A DNA stretch of 20,896 bases from Syntrophaceae bacterium (GTDB taxonomy: Bacteria > Desulfobacterota > Syntrophorhabdia > Syntrophorhabdales > WCHB1-27). Every line of letters begins with the position of its first letter. Positions within the stretch are counted from its first letter, which is position 1. Where the stretch lies: positions 8,740 through 29,635 of the forward strand of contig PLSJ01000368.1 in the NCBI GenBank assembly GCA_003165115.1, given 5' to 3'. Of this stretch, positions 14,418 through 20,896 are shown piece after piece. A model generated the notes under the pieces. It saw nothing but the letters and a program-made list of their open reading frames with translations, was not told where the DNA came from and made no database searches. The position numbers and the translations under genes were made by a program.

Positions 14418-15955
14418 CTCGTCTCCTCCTTGCCGGGCAGCATGTAGCCGAAATCGCCTTCCAGCCCGCCTTTCCTTATCGCCGGCGGCGATGCCGGGGC
14501 TTGCCTCCCGCCATCCCTGCCTTCGACCCGGCCTTCCAGGTAGAACTCGAAATCATTGGGCTCCACGTAGGCGTCCGTCGGGAGTGTCTGTCTCGACATA
14601 TCGAGGGGCTTGACCAGGTGCGGCGTCACGATGATGACCAGCTCCGTCTCGCTCCTCGCAAAAGAGGAGCTTCTGAAGAGGGCGCCGAGGATAGGGATAT
14701 CGCCTAACAGGGGGAATTTCTTTATGTCCTCCTTGACCTCTTCCCGGAGCAGCCCCGCGATGGCGAAGCTCTGGCCGTCGGCCAGCTCCACCGTGGTCGA
14801 TACCCTCCTCGTCGTGATGCTCGGGATGATGAACCCCTGGAGGGAGACGGCCTGTGAGAAGTCGAGCTCCGAGACCTCGGGGGCGACGACCATGTTGATC
14901 CTGCCGTCGGAGAGCACCGTCGGGGTGAAGACGAGGCCCACACCGAAGGGCTTGTACTGGATGGTGATGACGGGGGCCGATATGCTCGCCTGGGGCACGG
15001 GGACGGGGAACTCGCCTCCCGCGAGGAAGTTCGCCGATTTGCCGCTCATGGTGATCAGCGTCGGCTCGGCCAGCACGCGCAGGAGGCCGTTATCCTTCAG
15101 GGCGTCTATGGCGACCGCCCAGGATGCGCCGTTCGCCACGAAGCCGAGCAGGCCGTTCACCGTGCTCGAAACGGAAAGGGGATTGCCGGGAAATCCGTTC
15201 GAGGGCAACGCGGTCAGGCTGTCGAGAAGCGAGACGCCGAATTGCCTGCCGCTCGAGCTCACGGTGGCGAAGTTGATGCCGAGCTGCCTGCTGAGCGTCC
15301 GGGACATCTCGGATACCCTGACCTCCAGCATCACCTGCTGGACACCGGCGATCTCCAGGAGGTTGACCACCCTCGGCTTGCCGTCCCTGTCGCGCAGCGC
15401 ATAGGACTGGGCGATCCCGACGGCTTCCGTCATGTAGCCGGGGCCGGACACCGTCCCCGAAAGGGTGATGCTGCCCTGGGCAGCCGCTACTTTGATGCCG
15501 GTTTGGTCCGGCAGGACTTCGTGCAGCTTCATCTTCAGCCCGGACACGTCGGGTGTCACCTCCACGTTGAAGGTCGCGGTGATCCTGTCGGCCTCTCCCC
15601 ACAAGGTAAGGTTCGTCAGTCCCGGCGTTTTGCCCGTGACATATATTTGCGTGGGCGACAGGGCGAGGGCATCCGCGATATCGGGCGCGGCGATGGATAT
15701 CCTCTTCACCGGCAACCGCGTCCTCATGGTGAGAGATTTGCCGGCGACGATGGTGATGTTCTTTGCCGGCGCCCCTTCATCGACCACGGCTGCCACGGCC
15801 GCGCCCCCGCCGGGGGATGCACTAATCGGCCTGCCGGGCGCGTCGATGATCTCCTGAGCGCCTGTCGTCACCTCGCCTCGCGCGATACCGCAGACGGAGA
15901 CTGCGAGCAGCAGCGCCGCGGCCGCGAGGCCGGCAATTCTTCTCTTCTCGCACAT
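14414..15955 (-). CDS. rcpA: Tad pilus outer-membrane secretin RcpA/CpaC
   Basis: This is a 513-residue secretin. A signal peptide spans about residues 1-27. The pilus-assembly N-terminal domain (about 66-135) contains ITIVAGKSLTMRTRLPVKRI, a BON-like segment follows (about 138-195), and the secretin domain (about 205-440) contains MLEVRVSEMSRT, the VPVPQ amphipathic loop and GVGLVFTPTVLSDGRINMVV. It forms the outer-membrane channel for the Flp pilus. A C-terminal tail of about 65 residues beyond the secretin core ends in GYMLPGKEETR. An AGGGAG ribosome site lies inside the end of the rcpC gene, one base upstream. Confidence 0.94.
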   Translation of the reverse strand: MCEKRRIAGLAAAALLLAVSVCGIARGEVTTGAQEIIDAPGRPISASPGGGAAVAAVVDEGAPAKNITIVAGKSLTMRTRLPVKRISIAAPDIADALALSPTQIYVTGKTPGLTNLTLWGEADRITATFNVEVTPDVSGLKMKLHEVLPDQTGIKVAAAQGSITLSGTVSGPGYMTEAVGIAQSYALRDRDGKPRVVNLLEIAGVQQVMLEVRVSEMSRTLSRQLGINFATVSSSGRQFGVSLLDSLTALPSNGFPGNPLSVSSTVNGLLGFVANGASWAVAIDALKDNGLLRVLAEPTLITMSGKSANFLAGGEFPVPVPQASISAPVITIQYKPFGVGLVFTPTVLSDGRINMVVAPEVSELDFSQAVSLQGFIIPSITTRRVSTTVELADGQSFAIAGLLREEVKEDIKKFPLLGDIPILGALFRSSSFARSETELVIIVTPHLVKPLDMSRQTLPTDAYVEPNDFEFYLEGRVEGRDGGRQAPASPPAIRKGGLEGDFGYMLPGKEETR

Positions 15956-15956
15956 G

Positions 15957-16826
15957 TTATTCTCCCTTCTCGAATTTGAAGGCGCTCACCACCGCGCCCC
16001 TGATGATGTCGACGGAGTCGGCTATTTGCAGCCGGGGTGCGTCCATGGCGGCCTTTATAGCCCTGACCACCGGTTTTGCCTTGATAAGGGCCTGTGCCGG
16101 CTCCTTTATCGCCGCCGACGGCATGAGCTGCGCCACGGTGGCGCCCTTCGTGACTACCTGCGCGGAATCCGCCTGGTTCCTAAGGGCGAGCGTCAGCTTC
16201 CCTTCCGTCGCCGCGAGGGCCAGCCTCTCCCCTTCGTCCGCGCTCACCTCCAGGGTGATTACATCGACCGGGGCCTGTCTCTCCGCCTTGCCCGTCTTCT
16301 CCACTTCGGCGCCCGCCGCGAGGACCAGCACGTTCTCGATCACCGTTTTCGTGGCCGGCGTCGGGTCGTTGCCCATCCTGTTGAAGGTGGCGAGGACGTC
16401 GACCCTGTTGCCGGGATGTATGAAGCCCGATACGCCGATCACCTTATCCACTTTCACCGCCATGGCCCGCCTCGAAGGTTTGATGACCGCGGCGATGCCG
16501 CCCGCCTCGCTCGTCCTCGGCGCAAGCTGGGACTCGAAGATCGGCTCGTTCGCCCTCACGGGGTAGACGAGGGTCCTGCCCTGGATGCCGGCCGTATCGG
16601 GGAAATAGCCTGCCGGCAGGGTCCGCTTGAGAAAGGGCACCGCTTTGACGCTTTCCTTCGCGATCGTCGTGCCCCAATTGAGGTCGGATGCCGCGACCAC
16701 GACAAACTGGGTCTCGGCCGAGAGCCTTTGCGCCTTCGCGCTCCCCCGCATATAGCCGTAGCTTAAGATGCCGGCCATCAAAGCCGCCATTATGCCGATG
16801 CCGAATATGACCTTGCTCTTCATCAT
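15957..16826 (-). CDS. rcpC: Tad pilus assembly protein RcpC/CpaB (SAF domain)
   Basis: This is a 289-residue protein with an N-terminal membrane anchor (about 5-26). A SAF-type domain follows from about residue 40 (FVVVAASDLNWGTTIAKESV, YPVRANEPIFESQL). The C-terminal RcpC/CpaB domain contains AVKVDKVIGVSGFIHPGNRVDVLATF. RcpC/CpaB is a periplasmic, inner-membrane-anchored partner of the secretin. GGGAG lies 8 bases before the first of two adjacent ATG codons. It is followed immediately by rcpA. Confidence 0.93.
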   Translation of the reverse strand: MMKSKVIFGIGIMAALMAGILSYGYMRGSAKAQRLSAETQFVVVAASDLNWGTTIAKESVKAVPFLKRTLPAGYFPDTAGIQGRTLVYPVRANEPIFESQLAPRTSEAGGIAAVIKPSRRAMAVKVDKVIGVSGFIHPGNRVDVLATFNRMGNDPTPATKTVIENVLVLAAGAEVEKTGKAERQAPVDVITLEVSADEGERLALAATEGKLTLALRNQADSAQVVTKGATVAQLMPSAAIKEPAQALIKAKPVVRAIKAAMDAPRLQIADSVDIIRGAVVSAFKFEKGE

Positions 16827-16856
16827 CGATTAAACTCCCACCACTTCTATTAGTGA

Positions 16857-16895
16857 GGCCGGATGCCTTCTTTCGCGCGAAGCGCTTCCCCGGCC
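16857..16895 (-). repeat. Nested palindromes in the tadV-rcpC gap
   Basis: Outer arms GGCCGG (16857-16862) and CCGGCC (16890-16895) enclose two overlapping 10-bp perfect palindromes, TTCGCGCGAA (16872-16881) and GAAGCGCTTC (16879-16888). The element almost fills the 71-bp gap between the tadV stop and the rcpC ribosome site. It could fold as an mRNA hairpin that affects stability or read-through. Confidence 0.55.
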
Positions 16896-16897
16896 CG

Positions 16898-17413
16898 TCA
16901 CAAGAGACCTCCCACGCGCGCCAACAGCGTACCCGCGGCGATGGCCACCGCATAGCGAAGAACGGGTTGCTCCCCGGCCGCGGGCCGCATACACGGCATC
17001 GCTCCCGTGCAGTAGAAAAATCCCAGCATCGTGCCATAATGAAGCATGGCCTCTTTCGACCGGGCGCGAACGGCGAGGAGGCCGAGGGCGTAGACGCCGC
17101 CCGCCATCGCGCTGAAGAGAAATGCCATGAAGACCTCTTTCGGGCCGAGGAGCGCGCCGAGCGCTCCCATGAGCTTCACGTCGCCCGCTCCCATCCCACC
17201 GGCGATATAAAAGGGCAGGAGGCAGGCCATGCCCAGCATCAGTCCCTCGATGCCCCCCATGAGTCCCCAGGCCCCTTCCGCACCGAAGCGATAAACCATG
17301 GCCACGGCGGCGGCAGGGAGGGTAAGCCAGTTCGGTATGCGCCGCGACCTGACGTCCATGAAAGCCGCGACGAGCAAAAGGGGGACGAGTATCCCGTAGA
17401 AGATCGTTGTCAC
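16898..17413 (-). CDS. tadV: Prepilin peptidase TadV/CpaA (A24 family)
   Basis: This is a 171-residue inner-membrane aspartyl peptidase of the A24A/TadV group, lacking the N-terminal methylase domain of PilD. The two catalytic aspartates are visible in AAFMDVRSRRIPNWLT (Asp20) and GGMGAGDVKLMGA (Asp78, the GxGD motif). About six membrane segments are predictable. It cleaves Flp pre-pilin and the TadE/F pseudopilins, whose sites are present in this operon. The start is a GTG; AAGGAG lies 7 bases upstream, inside a small palindrome. It follows flp by 59 bp containing a strong stem-loop. Confidence 0.93.
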   Translation of the reverse strand: MTTIFYGILVPLLLVAAFMDVRSRRIPNWLTLPAAAVAMVYRFGAEGAWGLMGGIEGLMLGMACLLPFYIAGGMGAGDVKLMGALGALLGPKEVFMAFLFSAMAGGVYALGLLAVRARSKEAMLHYGTMLGFFYCTGAMPCMRPAAGEQPVLRYAVAIAAGTLLARVGGLL

Positions 17414-17420
17414 TGACTTG

Positions 17421-17434
17421 CTCCTTTCAAGGAG
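17421..17434 (-). promoter_or_regulatory. Palindrome burying the tadV ribosome-binding site
   Basis: CTCCTT-TC-AAGGAG is self-complementary; in the mRNA the tadV Shine-Dalgarno AAGGAG can pair with CUCCUU directly upstream, as five pairs closed by a UGAA tetraloop. With a GTG start this should lower tadV translation relative to flp. Confidence 0.5.
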
Positions 17435-17439
17435 AGGAA

Positions 17440-17465
17440 GGAAGAGGGGGCACGCCCCCTCTTCC
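17440..17465 (-). terminator. Strong stem-loop between flp and tadV (attenuator or mRNA stabiliser)
   Basis: GGAAGAGGGGGC (17440-17451) and GCCCCCTCTTCC (17454-17465) are perfect 12-bp arms around a 2-base gap (a 4-base loop if the last pair opens). It begins 7 bases after the flp stop on the minus strand. The downstream sequence is CU-rich (TTCCTCTCC) but has no true U-run, so partial termination or 3'-end protection of a short flp mRNA is more likely than full termination. Confidence 0.65.
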
Positions 17466-17472
17466 GCCGGCT

Positions 17473-17634
17473 CTACTTCAAGTTTCCCGCAATCCTCGTG
17501 AAAACCGTCGTGAGTCCCCCGCTCAACTGCGCCATTACCGCGACGATGGCCGTGCAGATGGCTGCGGCGATAAGTCCGTACTCCAGGGACGTCACGCCCT
17601 GCTCGTCCTTCCAGAACCGTGCTACACTCTTCAT
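17473..17634 (-). CDS. flp: Flp/Fap-type major pilin
   Basis: This is a 53-residue Flp-family pilin. The ATG at 17634 was chosen because AGGGGG lies 7 bases upstream and MKSVARFWKDEQG is a normal Flp leader; an upstream in-frame start at 17673 would fall inside a leader hairpin. Predicted TadV cleavage follows Gly13, giving mature VTSLEYGLIAAAI with Glu at +5 and Tyr at +6, the Flp hallmark, then a hydrophobic helix and the short tail TTVFTRIAGNLK. It polymerises into the Tad pilus used for surface adhesion. It is the first gene of the operon and carries a FliA-like promoter. Confidence 0.95.
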   Translation of the reverse strand: MKSVARFWKDEQGVTSLEYGLIAAAICTAIVAVMAQLSGGLTTVFTRIAGNLK

Positions 17635-17659
17635 TTCATAACCCCCTACTATGGATTTG

Positions 17660-17679
17660 CTGTGCGTTTCCACGCACAG
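17660..17679 (-). promoter_or_regulatory. GNRA-loop hairpin in the flp 5' leader
   Basis: Perfect 8-bp arms CTGTGCGT and ACGCACAG enclose four bases that read GGAA in the minus-strand RNA, a GNRA tetraloop. It falls between the predicted transcription start (about 17695) and the flp ribosome site. A role in mRNA stability or protein binding is plausible. Confidence 0.6.
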
Positions 17680-17701
17680 TCTTACAATTGCGCTTATAAC
17701 C

Positions 17702-17728
17702 TTATCGGCACCGGACTTAAAAACATTA
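17702..17728 (-). promoter_or_regulatory. Sigma28 (FliA)-type promoter for the flp-tad operon
   Basis: On the minus strand, TAATGTTT (17721-17728), 11 bases, then GCCGATAA (17702-17709). The enterobacterial FliA consensus is TAAAGTTT-N11-GCCGATAA, so 15 of 16 positions and the spacing match. Transcription would start near 17695, about 60 nt before the flp ATG. A TTATAA string just downstream (about 17694-17699 complement) is a possible alternative sigma70 -10 but has no good -35. Confidence 0.7.
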
Positions 17729-17960
17729 GGGCGTCACAAGACCCGCAGCCGGGCATCCGGCATGGGGGCAGGAAGGAATCAGGAGGCAGCGGGATAATGC
17801 AGAAAGCACAGAGGAATAGCCGGAAATCCGGTGAGGGACGAAATCCCGGAGACTTTTCTTACGTTCCCGCCGGTGACCCGCAACCAACGCATGTCGCTTT
17901 GGTTTTTCGGCAGAGACATCGAAAGTCCGCATTGCCGGTCGAAATAGTGCAACCGAAGGC
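17729..17960. other. Gene-free spacer upstream of the flp promoter
   Basis: No convincing gene is seen; short frames here lack ribosome sites and family features. There are small inverted repeats (CCGGAAATCCGG at 17820-17831; GGGA/TCCC arms at about 17835-17847) and AACCAA/TTGGTT arms followed by TTTTT at about 17882-17907 (plus-strand sense), a weak terminator-like element. It may hold upstream regulatory sites for flp. Confidence 0.4.
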
Positions 17961-18311
17961 TCACTCGTCCAGCACCTTTCTGATTGTCTTTGCTATCTCC
18001 CTCTTCGTCAGAGGTTTCATCGCAAAGGGCCTGATGCCTGCCGCTTTGGCCTTATCCTCACCGACCGCATAACTGAAGCCTGTACACATGATAATGGGCA
18101 TATCCCGCCTGAGAGCGAGGACCTCTCTCGCAAGATCGACCCCTGTCATCTCCGGCATAGTCTTGTCTGTAATAACAAGATCGAACCGGGATGAGTCCGC
18201 CGTGAAGAGCGCAAGCGCTTCCTTGCCGTTCATCCGGGACGTCACCTCGTAGCCGAGCTCCGCGAGCATGTCTTCACCCATCTCCCCTTCGACTATCACG
18301 GCATGCTCCAT
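17961..18311 (-). CDS. Degenerate response-regulator receiver domain protein
   Basis: This is a 116-residue stand-alone receiver domain. The phosphoacceptor strand FDLVITDKTMPEMTG (Asp49), the switch Thr in IIMCTGFS (Thr77) and the lysine in FAMKPL (Lys99) are intact. The N-terminus starts MEHAVIVEGEMGEDMLAELGYEV, where normal receivers have an ILVVDDE-type strand; the two acidic Mg2+-binding residues are missing. The sequence resembles the C-terminal receivers of deltaproteobacterial hybrid kinases, so it may be a detached, partly decayed piece of one. If expressed, it could be a phosphorylation-independent or sequestering regulator. No kinase lies nearby. Codon 1 overlaps the stop of a 21-codon frame (TGATG), and no strong ribosome site is seen. 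Confidence 0.65.
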   Translation of the reverse strand: MEHAVIVEGEMGEDMLAELGYEVTSRMNGKEALALFTADSSRFDLVITDKTMPEMTGVDLAREVLALRRDMPIIMCTGFSYAVGEDKAKAAGIRPFAMKPLTKREIAKTIRKVLDE

Positions 18312-18376
18312 CAGATCACGACGAAGAGGTCCTTTTTCAAGCTGTTTCTGGCGCCTCTAGGGATAGGAACAGACAT
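18311..18376 (-). other. Possible 21-codon leader ORF before the receiver gene
   Basis: A short frame starting at the ATG at 18376 encodes 21 residues ending KKDLFVVI and stops with TGA overlapping the receiver ATG (TGATG). It has no clear ribosome site, so it may be a coupling leader peptide, the tail of a decayed gene, or chance. Confidence 0.25.
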
Positions 18377-18389
18377 CCTGGTTGATCGA

Positions 18390-18420
18390 ATGCCCACGGG
18401 GGCGATGCCGCCGTGGGCAT
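18390..18420. terminator. Stem-loop between the GH94 gene and the receiver gene
   Basis: ATGCCCACGG (18390-18399) and CCGTGGGCAT (18411-18420) are perfect 10-bp arms; the loop can add GGC/GCC pairs. On the plus strand the stem is followed by TTCTTT. On the minus strand it lies about 120 bases after the GH94 stop without a U-run. It probably ends the GH94 transcript or blocks antisense read-through. Confidence 0.5.
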
Positions 18421-18536
18421 TTCTTTGCACCGGGCAAGGCTCACTGTCTCGTATGCTTCCGGCAGACAGAGGCAGCTTCTCGCCTCGAACGGCTCTCTTC
18501 CCGGTCCGAACGATGCGGCGTAACCGCTGTCACAAT

Positions 18537-20896
18537 TCATGACGCCACGGTCGCTTCCACGAAATGTTCCTCCCGGTCATCGACAAGGGGTATCTCCTTC
18601 CCTTCCTGCACGACCCCATCCACGGAGATGGCTGTTGCCCCGATTTCCCCTGCCTGTCGTTGCCGGACCTTTATATGGTAGGTGGTTTCACGGAAGCGGT
18701 AGCGCACGGTGAAGCCATCCCATTCAGCGGGGAGACAGGGCGCAAAAGACAGCTTGTCCACCTTGAGCGTGAGACCAAGGAGTGATTCCACGATAAGGCG
18801 GTACATCCATGCGGCCGATCCCGTGTACCAGGTCCATCCCCCCCTTCCCGTGTGCGGCGGGACGGCATAGACGTCAGCCGCGACGACATAAGGCTCGACC
18901 TTGTACCGATCTACACCGCGGGCGGACTTCCCGTGGTTTACCGGGTTGATCATCGCCAGAAGCTCCCACGCCCGCCGGCTGTCGCCAAGTTCGGCAAATG
19001 CCATGGCCGCCCAGATCGCCCCGTGGGTGTACTGTCCGCCGTTTTCCCTCACGCCGGGGAGGTAGCCTTTGATGTAACCCGGGTTCAGGTCGGACTTGTC
19101 GAAGGGCGGGTCCAAAAGCTGGACGAGCGCGTCGACAAGTCCGACCAGGTGCGTATCGACCGCGTCCATTGCCATGCGGGAACGGGCGGCATCACCCGCA
19201 CCCGAGAGCACGGACCAGCTTTGCGCTATCGAATCGATCCGGCATTCAGGGTTTTCCGCCGAGCCGAGGGGCGTGCCGTCATCGAAGTAGGCGCGGCGAT
19301 ACCACTGCCCATCCCACCCGTTCTGTTCGATGCTGCTGCGGAGCCTGCCGGCCTCGCTCTCACACTGCGTGCAGAAATCGAGATCATTCCTGGCCCGCGC
19401 GAGCCGGGAGAACCGGCCAAGCACGTCACACATGAAAAACGCCAGCCAGACACTCTCGCCTTTGCCTTCACGACCCACCATGTTCATGCCGTCGTTCCAG
19501 TCGCCGGAACCGATGAGGGGAAGGCCGTGCTCACCTTTCCTGAGGCCCCGATTGATGGCCCGCACACAATGATCGTAGAGGCTGGCCGTCTCGGCCGACC
19601 TGCCGGGAAGGTCATAATAGGAGTCTTCCTCCGGGTTGACCGGGCGTCCTTTGATGAAGTGAACCGGTTCGTCCAGCACCCCCGTGTCGCCTGTACCCTG
19701 GACGTAGCGGCACGTTGCGAGGGGGAGCCAGAGGAAGTCATCGGAACAGTGGGTACGCACCCCGCGGCCCGCCGGTGGGTGCCACCAATGCTGTACATCT
19801 CCTTCGGTAAACTGGCGGCCCGCGCAGGTGAGCAGGTGCTCCCTCACCAGGCGGGGCTCGGCGTGGACGAGGGCCATGGTGTCCTGCAGCTGGTCCCGGA
19901 AACCGAAAGCGCCGCCCGACTGGTAGTAGCCGCTTCGCCCCCAGAGACGACAGGCGAGCGTCTGGTACAGGAGCCAGCCGTTGGCGAGGAGGTTGACGGA
20001 CTTGTCCGGCGTCTCCACCTGGACCGTGCCGAGCGTCCGGTTCCAGTAGCGCCACACCCCGTCGAGCGCCTCTCTCGCCGTAACGGAGTCACGGAAGCGG
20101 CGGGCGAGACCGGCTGCGTCATCGCCATTCTGCGCGGAGCCAAGGATGAAGACGATCTCCCGTTCTTCTCCATCGTCGAGATCGAAGGTTACCTGTATCG
20201 CGCCGCACGGGTCGAGCGCGGCCCCGACCCTGCCGGAAAGGCGTGACCGGCTCATGGCGGCGGGGTGGCCGGGGTGGCCGTTACGGCCGAGGAACTCGGT
20301 GCGGTCGCCGGTCACGGTCCGGGCACCGTTATCCACGCTAAAAAAGGCGACCTGGTTAGCGAATTCCGTATTGTAGGGATTGCGGGCCAGGAGCGCGCCC
20401 GTTTGCGGGTCGATTTCCGTCACGACGTGCATGACCGATTTGGGCCGCACATCCCCCAGCACCCATTCCACATATCCGGTCGCCGACAACCGGCGCGACC
20501 GGCCCGAACGGTTGCGCACCTTCAGGACAGTGAATTTGACGGGTGCGTCCATGTCCACGTAGACCCACGTCTCGGAGGCGATTCCACGCTCGGCGTGCTC
20601 GAACACCGAGTAGCCGAATCCGTGCCGGGTCACATAAGGGGTGGCGCCCCGGGCGGGGAGAGGCATGGGAGACCAGAAATGGCCGCGCTCTTCGTCGCGC
20701 AGGTAAAAGGCCTCCCCTCCGGGATCGCTCACAGGATCGTTGTGCCAGGGGGTAAGGCGGAACTCGTGGGCATTCTCGCGCCACGTGTAGGCGGAACCGC
20801 TCTCCGAGACCACGGTGCCGAAGGCAGGGTTTGCCAGCACGTTTACCCACGGCGCCGGAGTCACCTGATCCTGGCCGGTTGAAATGACATACTCCC
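18537..20896 (-). CDS. GH94 / cyclic beta-1,2-glucan synthase-type protein, C-terminal part
   Basis: The frame is open to the right edge, so the N-terminus lies outside the window; 786 residues are visible. The segment EYVISTG...TPAPWVNVLANPAFGTVVSESG matches the start of the GH94 module in NdvB-type cyclic beta-1,2-glucan synthases. An N-terminal beta-sandwich (about 10-260), an (alpha/alpha)6 catalytic barrel with THCSDDFLWLPLA and IGSGDWNDGMNMVG (catalytic-Asp motif, codons near 19491-19502) and a C-terminal beta domain follow. In NdvB this module trims glucans by phosphorolysis and sets ring size. Alternatives are a separate cellobiose/laminaribiose-type phosphorylase or a shorter GT36 protein. 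Whether the GT84 glucosyltransferase domain exists depends on sequence beyond the window. Confidence 0.85.
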   Translation of the reverse strand, partial: EYVISTGQDQVTPAPWVNVLANPAFGTVVSESGSAYTWRENAHEFRLTPWHNDPVSDPGGEAFYLRDEERGHFWSPMPLPARGATPYVTRHGFGYSVFEHAERGIASETWVYVDMDAPVKFTVLKVRNRSGRSRRLSATGYVEWVLGDVRPKSVMHVVTEIDPQTGALLARNPYNTEFANQVAFFSVDNGARTVTGDRTEFLGRNGHPGHPAAMSRSRLSGRVGAALDPCGAIQVTFDLDDGEEREIVFILGSAQNGDDAAGLARRFRDSVTAREALDGVWRYWNRTLGTVQVETPDKSVNLLANGWLLYQTLACRLWGRSGYYQSGGAFGFRDQLQDTMALVHAEPRLVREHLLTCAGRQFTEGDVQHWWHPPAGRGVRTHCSDDFLWLPLATCRYVQGTGDTGVLDEPVHFIKGRPVNPEEDSYYDLPGRSAETASLYDHCVRAINRGLRKGEHGLPLIGSGDWNDGMNMVGREGKGESVWLAFFMCDVLGRFSRLARARNDLDFCTQCESEAGRLRSSIEQNGWDGQWYRRAYFDDGTPLGSAENPECRIDSIAQSWSVLSGAGDAARSRMAMDAVDTHLVGLVDALVQLLDPPFDKSDLNPGYIKGYLPGVRENGGQYTHGAIWAAMAFAELGDSRRAWELLAMINPVNHGKSARGVDRYKVEPYVVAADVYAVPPHTGRGGWTWYTGSAAWMYRLIVESLLGLTLKVDKLSFAPCLPAEWDGFTVRYRFRETTYHIKVRQRQAGEIGATAISVDGVVQEGKEIPLVDDREEHFVEATVAS

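Noticed and set aside
17729..17960. Possible c-di-GMP (GEMM) riboswitch upstream of flp, suggested by GGGACGAAATCCCGGAG-like sequence
   Set aside because: Conserved GEMM core elements are not all present, the matching strand faces no downstream gene, and the predicted flp start lies downstream of it.
17956..18444. Direct repeat AAGGCTCACT flanking the receiver gene (17956-17965 and 18435-18444)
   Set aside because: Only 10 bases, with imperfect flanks and no mobile-element features; chance is a sufficient explanation.

Overview
The window looks like a high-GC chromosome segment from a Gram-negative, hopanoid-making bacterium. The most likely group is Desulfobacterota (former Deltaproteobacteria), for example a Syntrophorhabdus-like lineage. 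That placement is inferred from the gene families (HpnH/HpnG/HpnI, DUF116, Tad pilus, PagL and a deltaproteobacterial-style receiver domain), not from a search. I see no rRNA, tRNA, transposase, integrase or CRISPR array.

Layout. (1) 1-4639, hopanoid side-chain genes: a DUF116 membrane protein (5' end outside the window), hpnH (radical SAM adenosylhopane synthase) and a CruF-like membrane protein run rightward. hpnG (nucleoside phosphorylase family) points leftward and converges on the CruF gene. hpnI (GT21-like glycosyltransferase) runs rightward and ends in a terminator that overlaps the stop codons of both convergent genes. (2) 4656-6020, leftward: a YcgR/PilZ c-di-GMP receptor and a PagL-type lipid A deacylase with a good sigma70-type promoter. 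(3) 6281-17634, leftward: a complete Tad (Flp) pilus operon in the order flp, tadV, rcpC/cpaB, rcpA/cpaC, small lipoprotein, tadE-like, tadE/F-like, tadG (vWA), tadZ/cpaE, tadA/cpaF, tadB, tadC, tadD. (4) 17961-18311: a receiver-domain protein lacking its N-terminal acidic pocket. (5) 18537-20896: the C-terminal part of a GH94 / cyclic beta-1,2-glucan synthase-type protein running off the right edge.

How it fits together. Every recognisable gene acts on the cell envelope or surface. Hopanoids and lipid A deacylation alter the outer membrane, a GH94-type enzyme handles beta-glucans, and the Tad system assembles an adhesive pilus. A PilZ protein could supply c-di-GMP input.

The most noteworthy signal is regulatory. 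The flp pilin gene is preceded by TAATGTTT-N11-GCCGATAA, which matches 15 of 16 positions of the enterobacterial flagellar sigma28 (FliA) consensus at the exact spacing. This suggests Tad pilus expression is wired to the flagellar sigma factor. Several perfect stem-loops follow it: in the flp leader, between flp and tadV, at the tadV ribosome-binding site and between tadV and rcpC. They suggest post-transcriptional tuning of pilin versus machinery.
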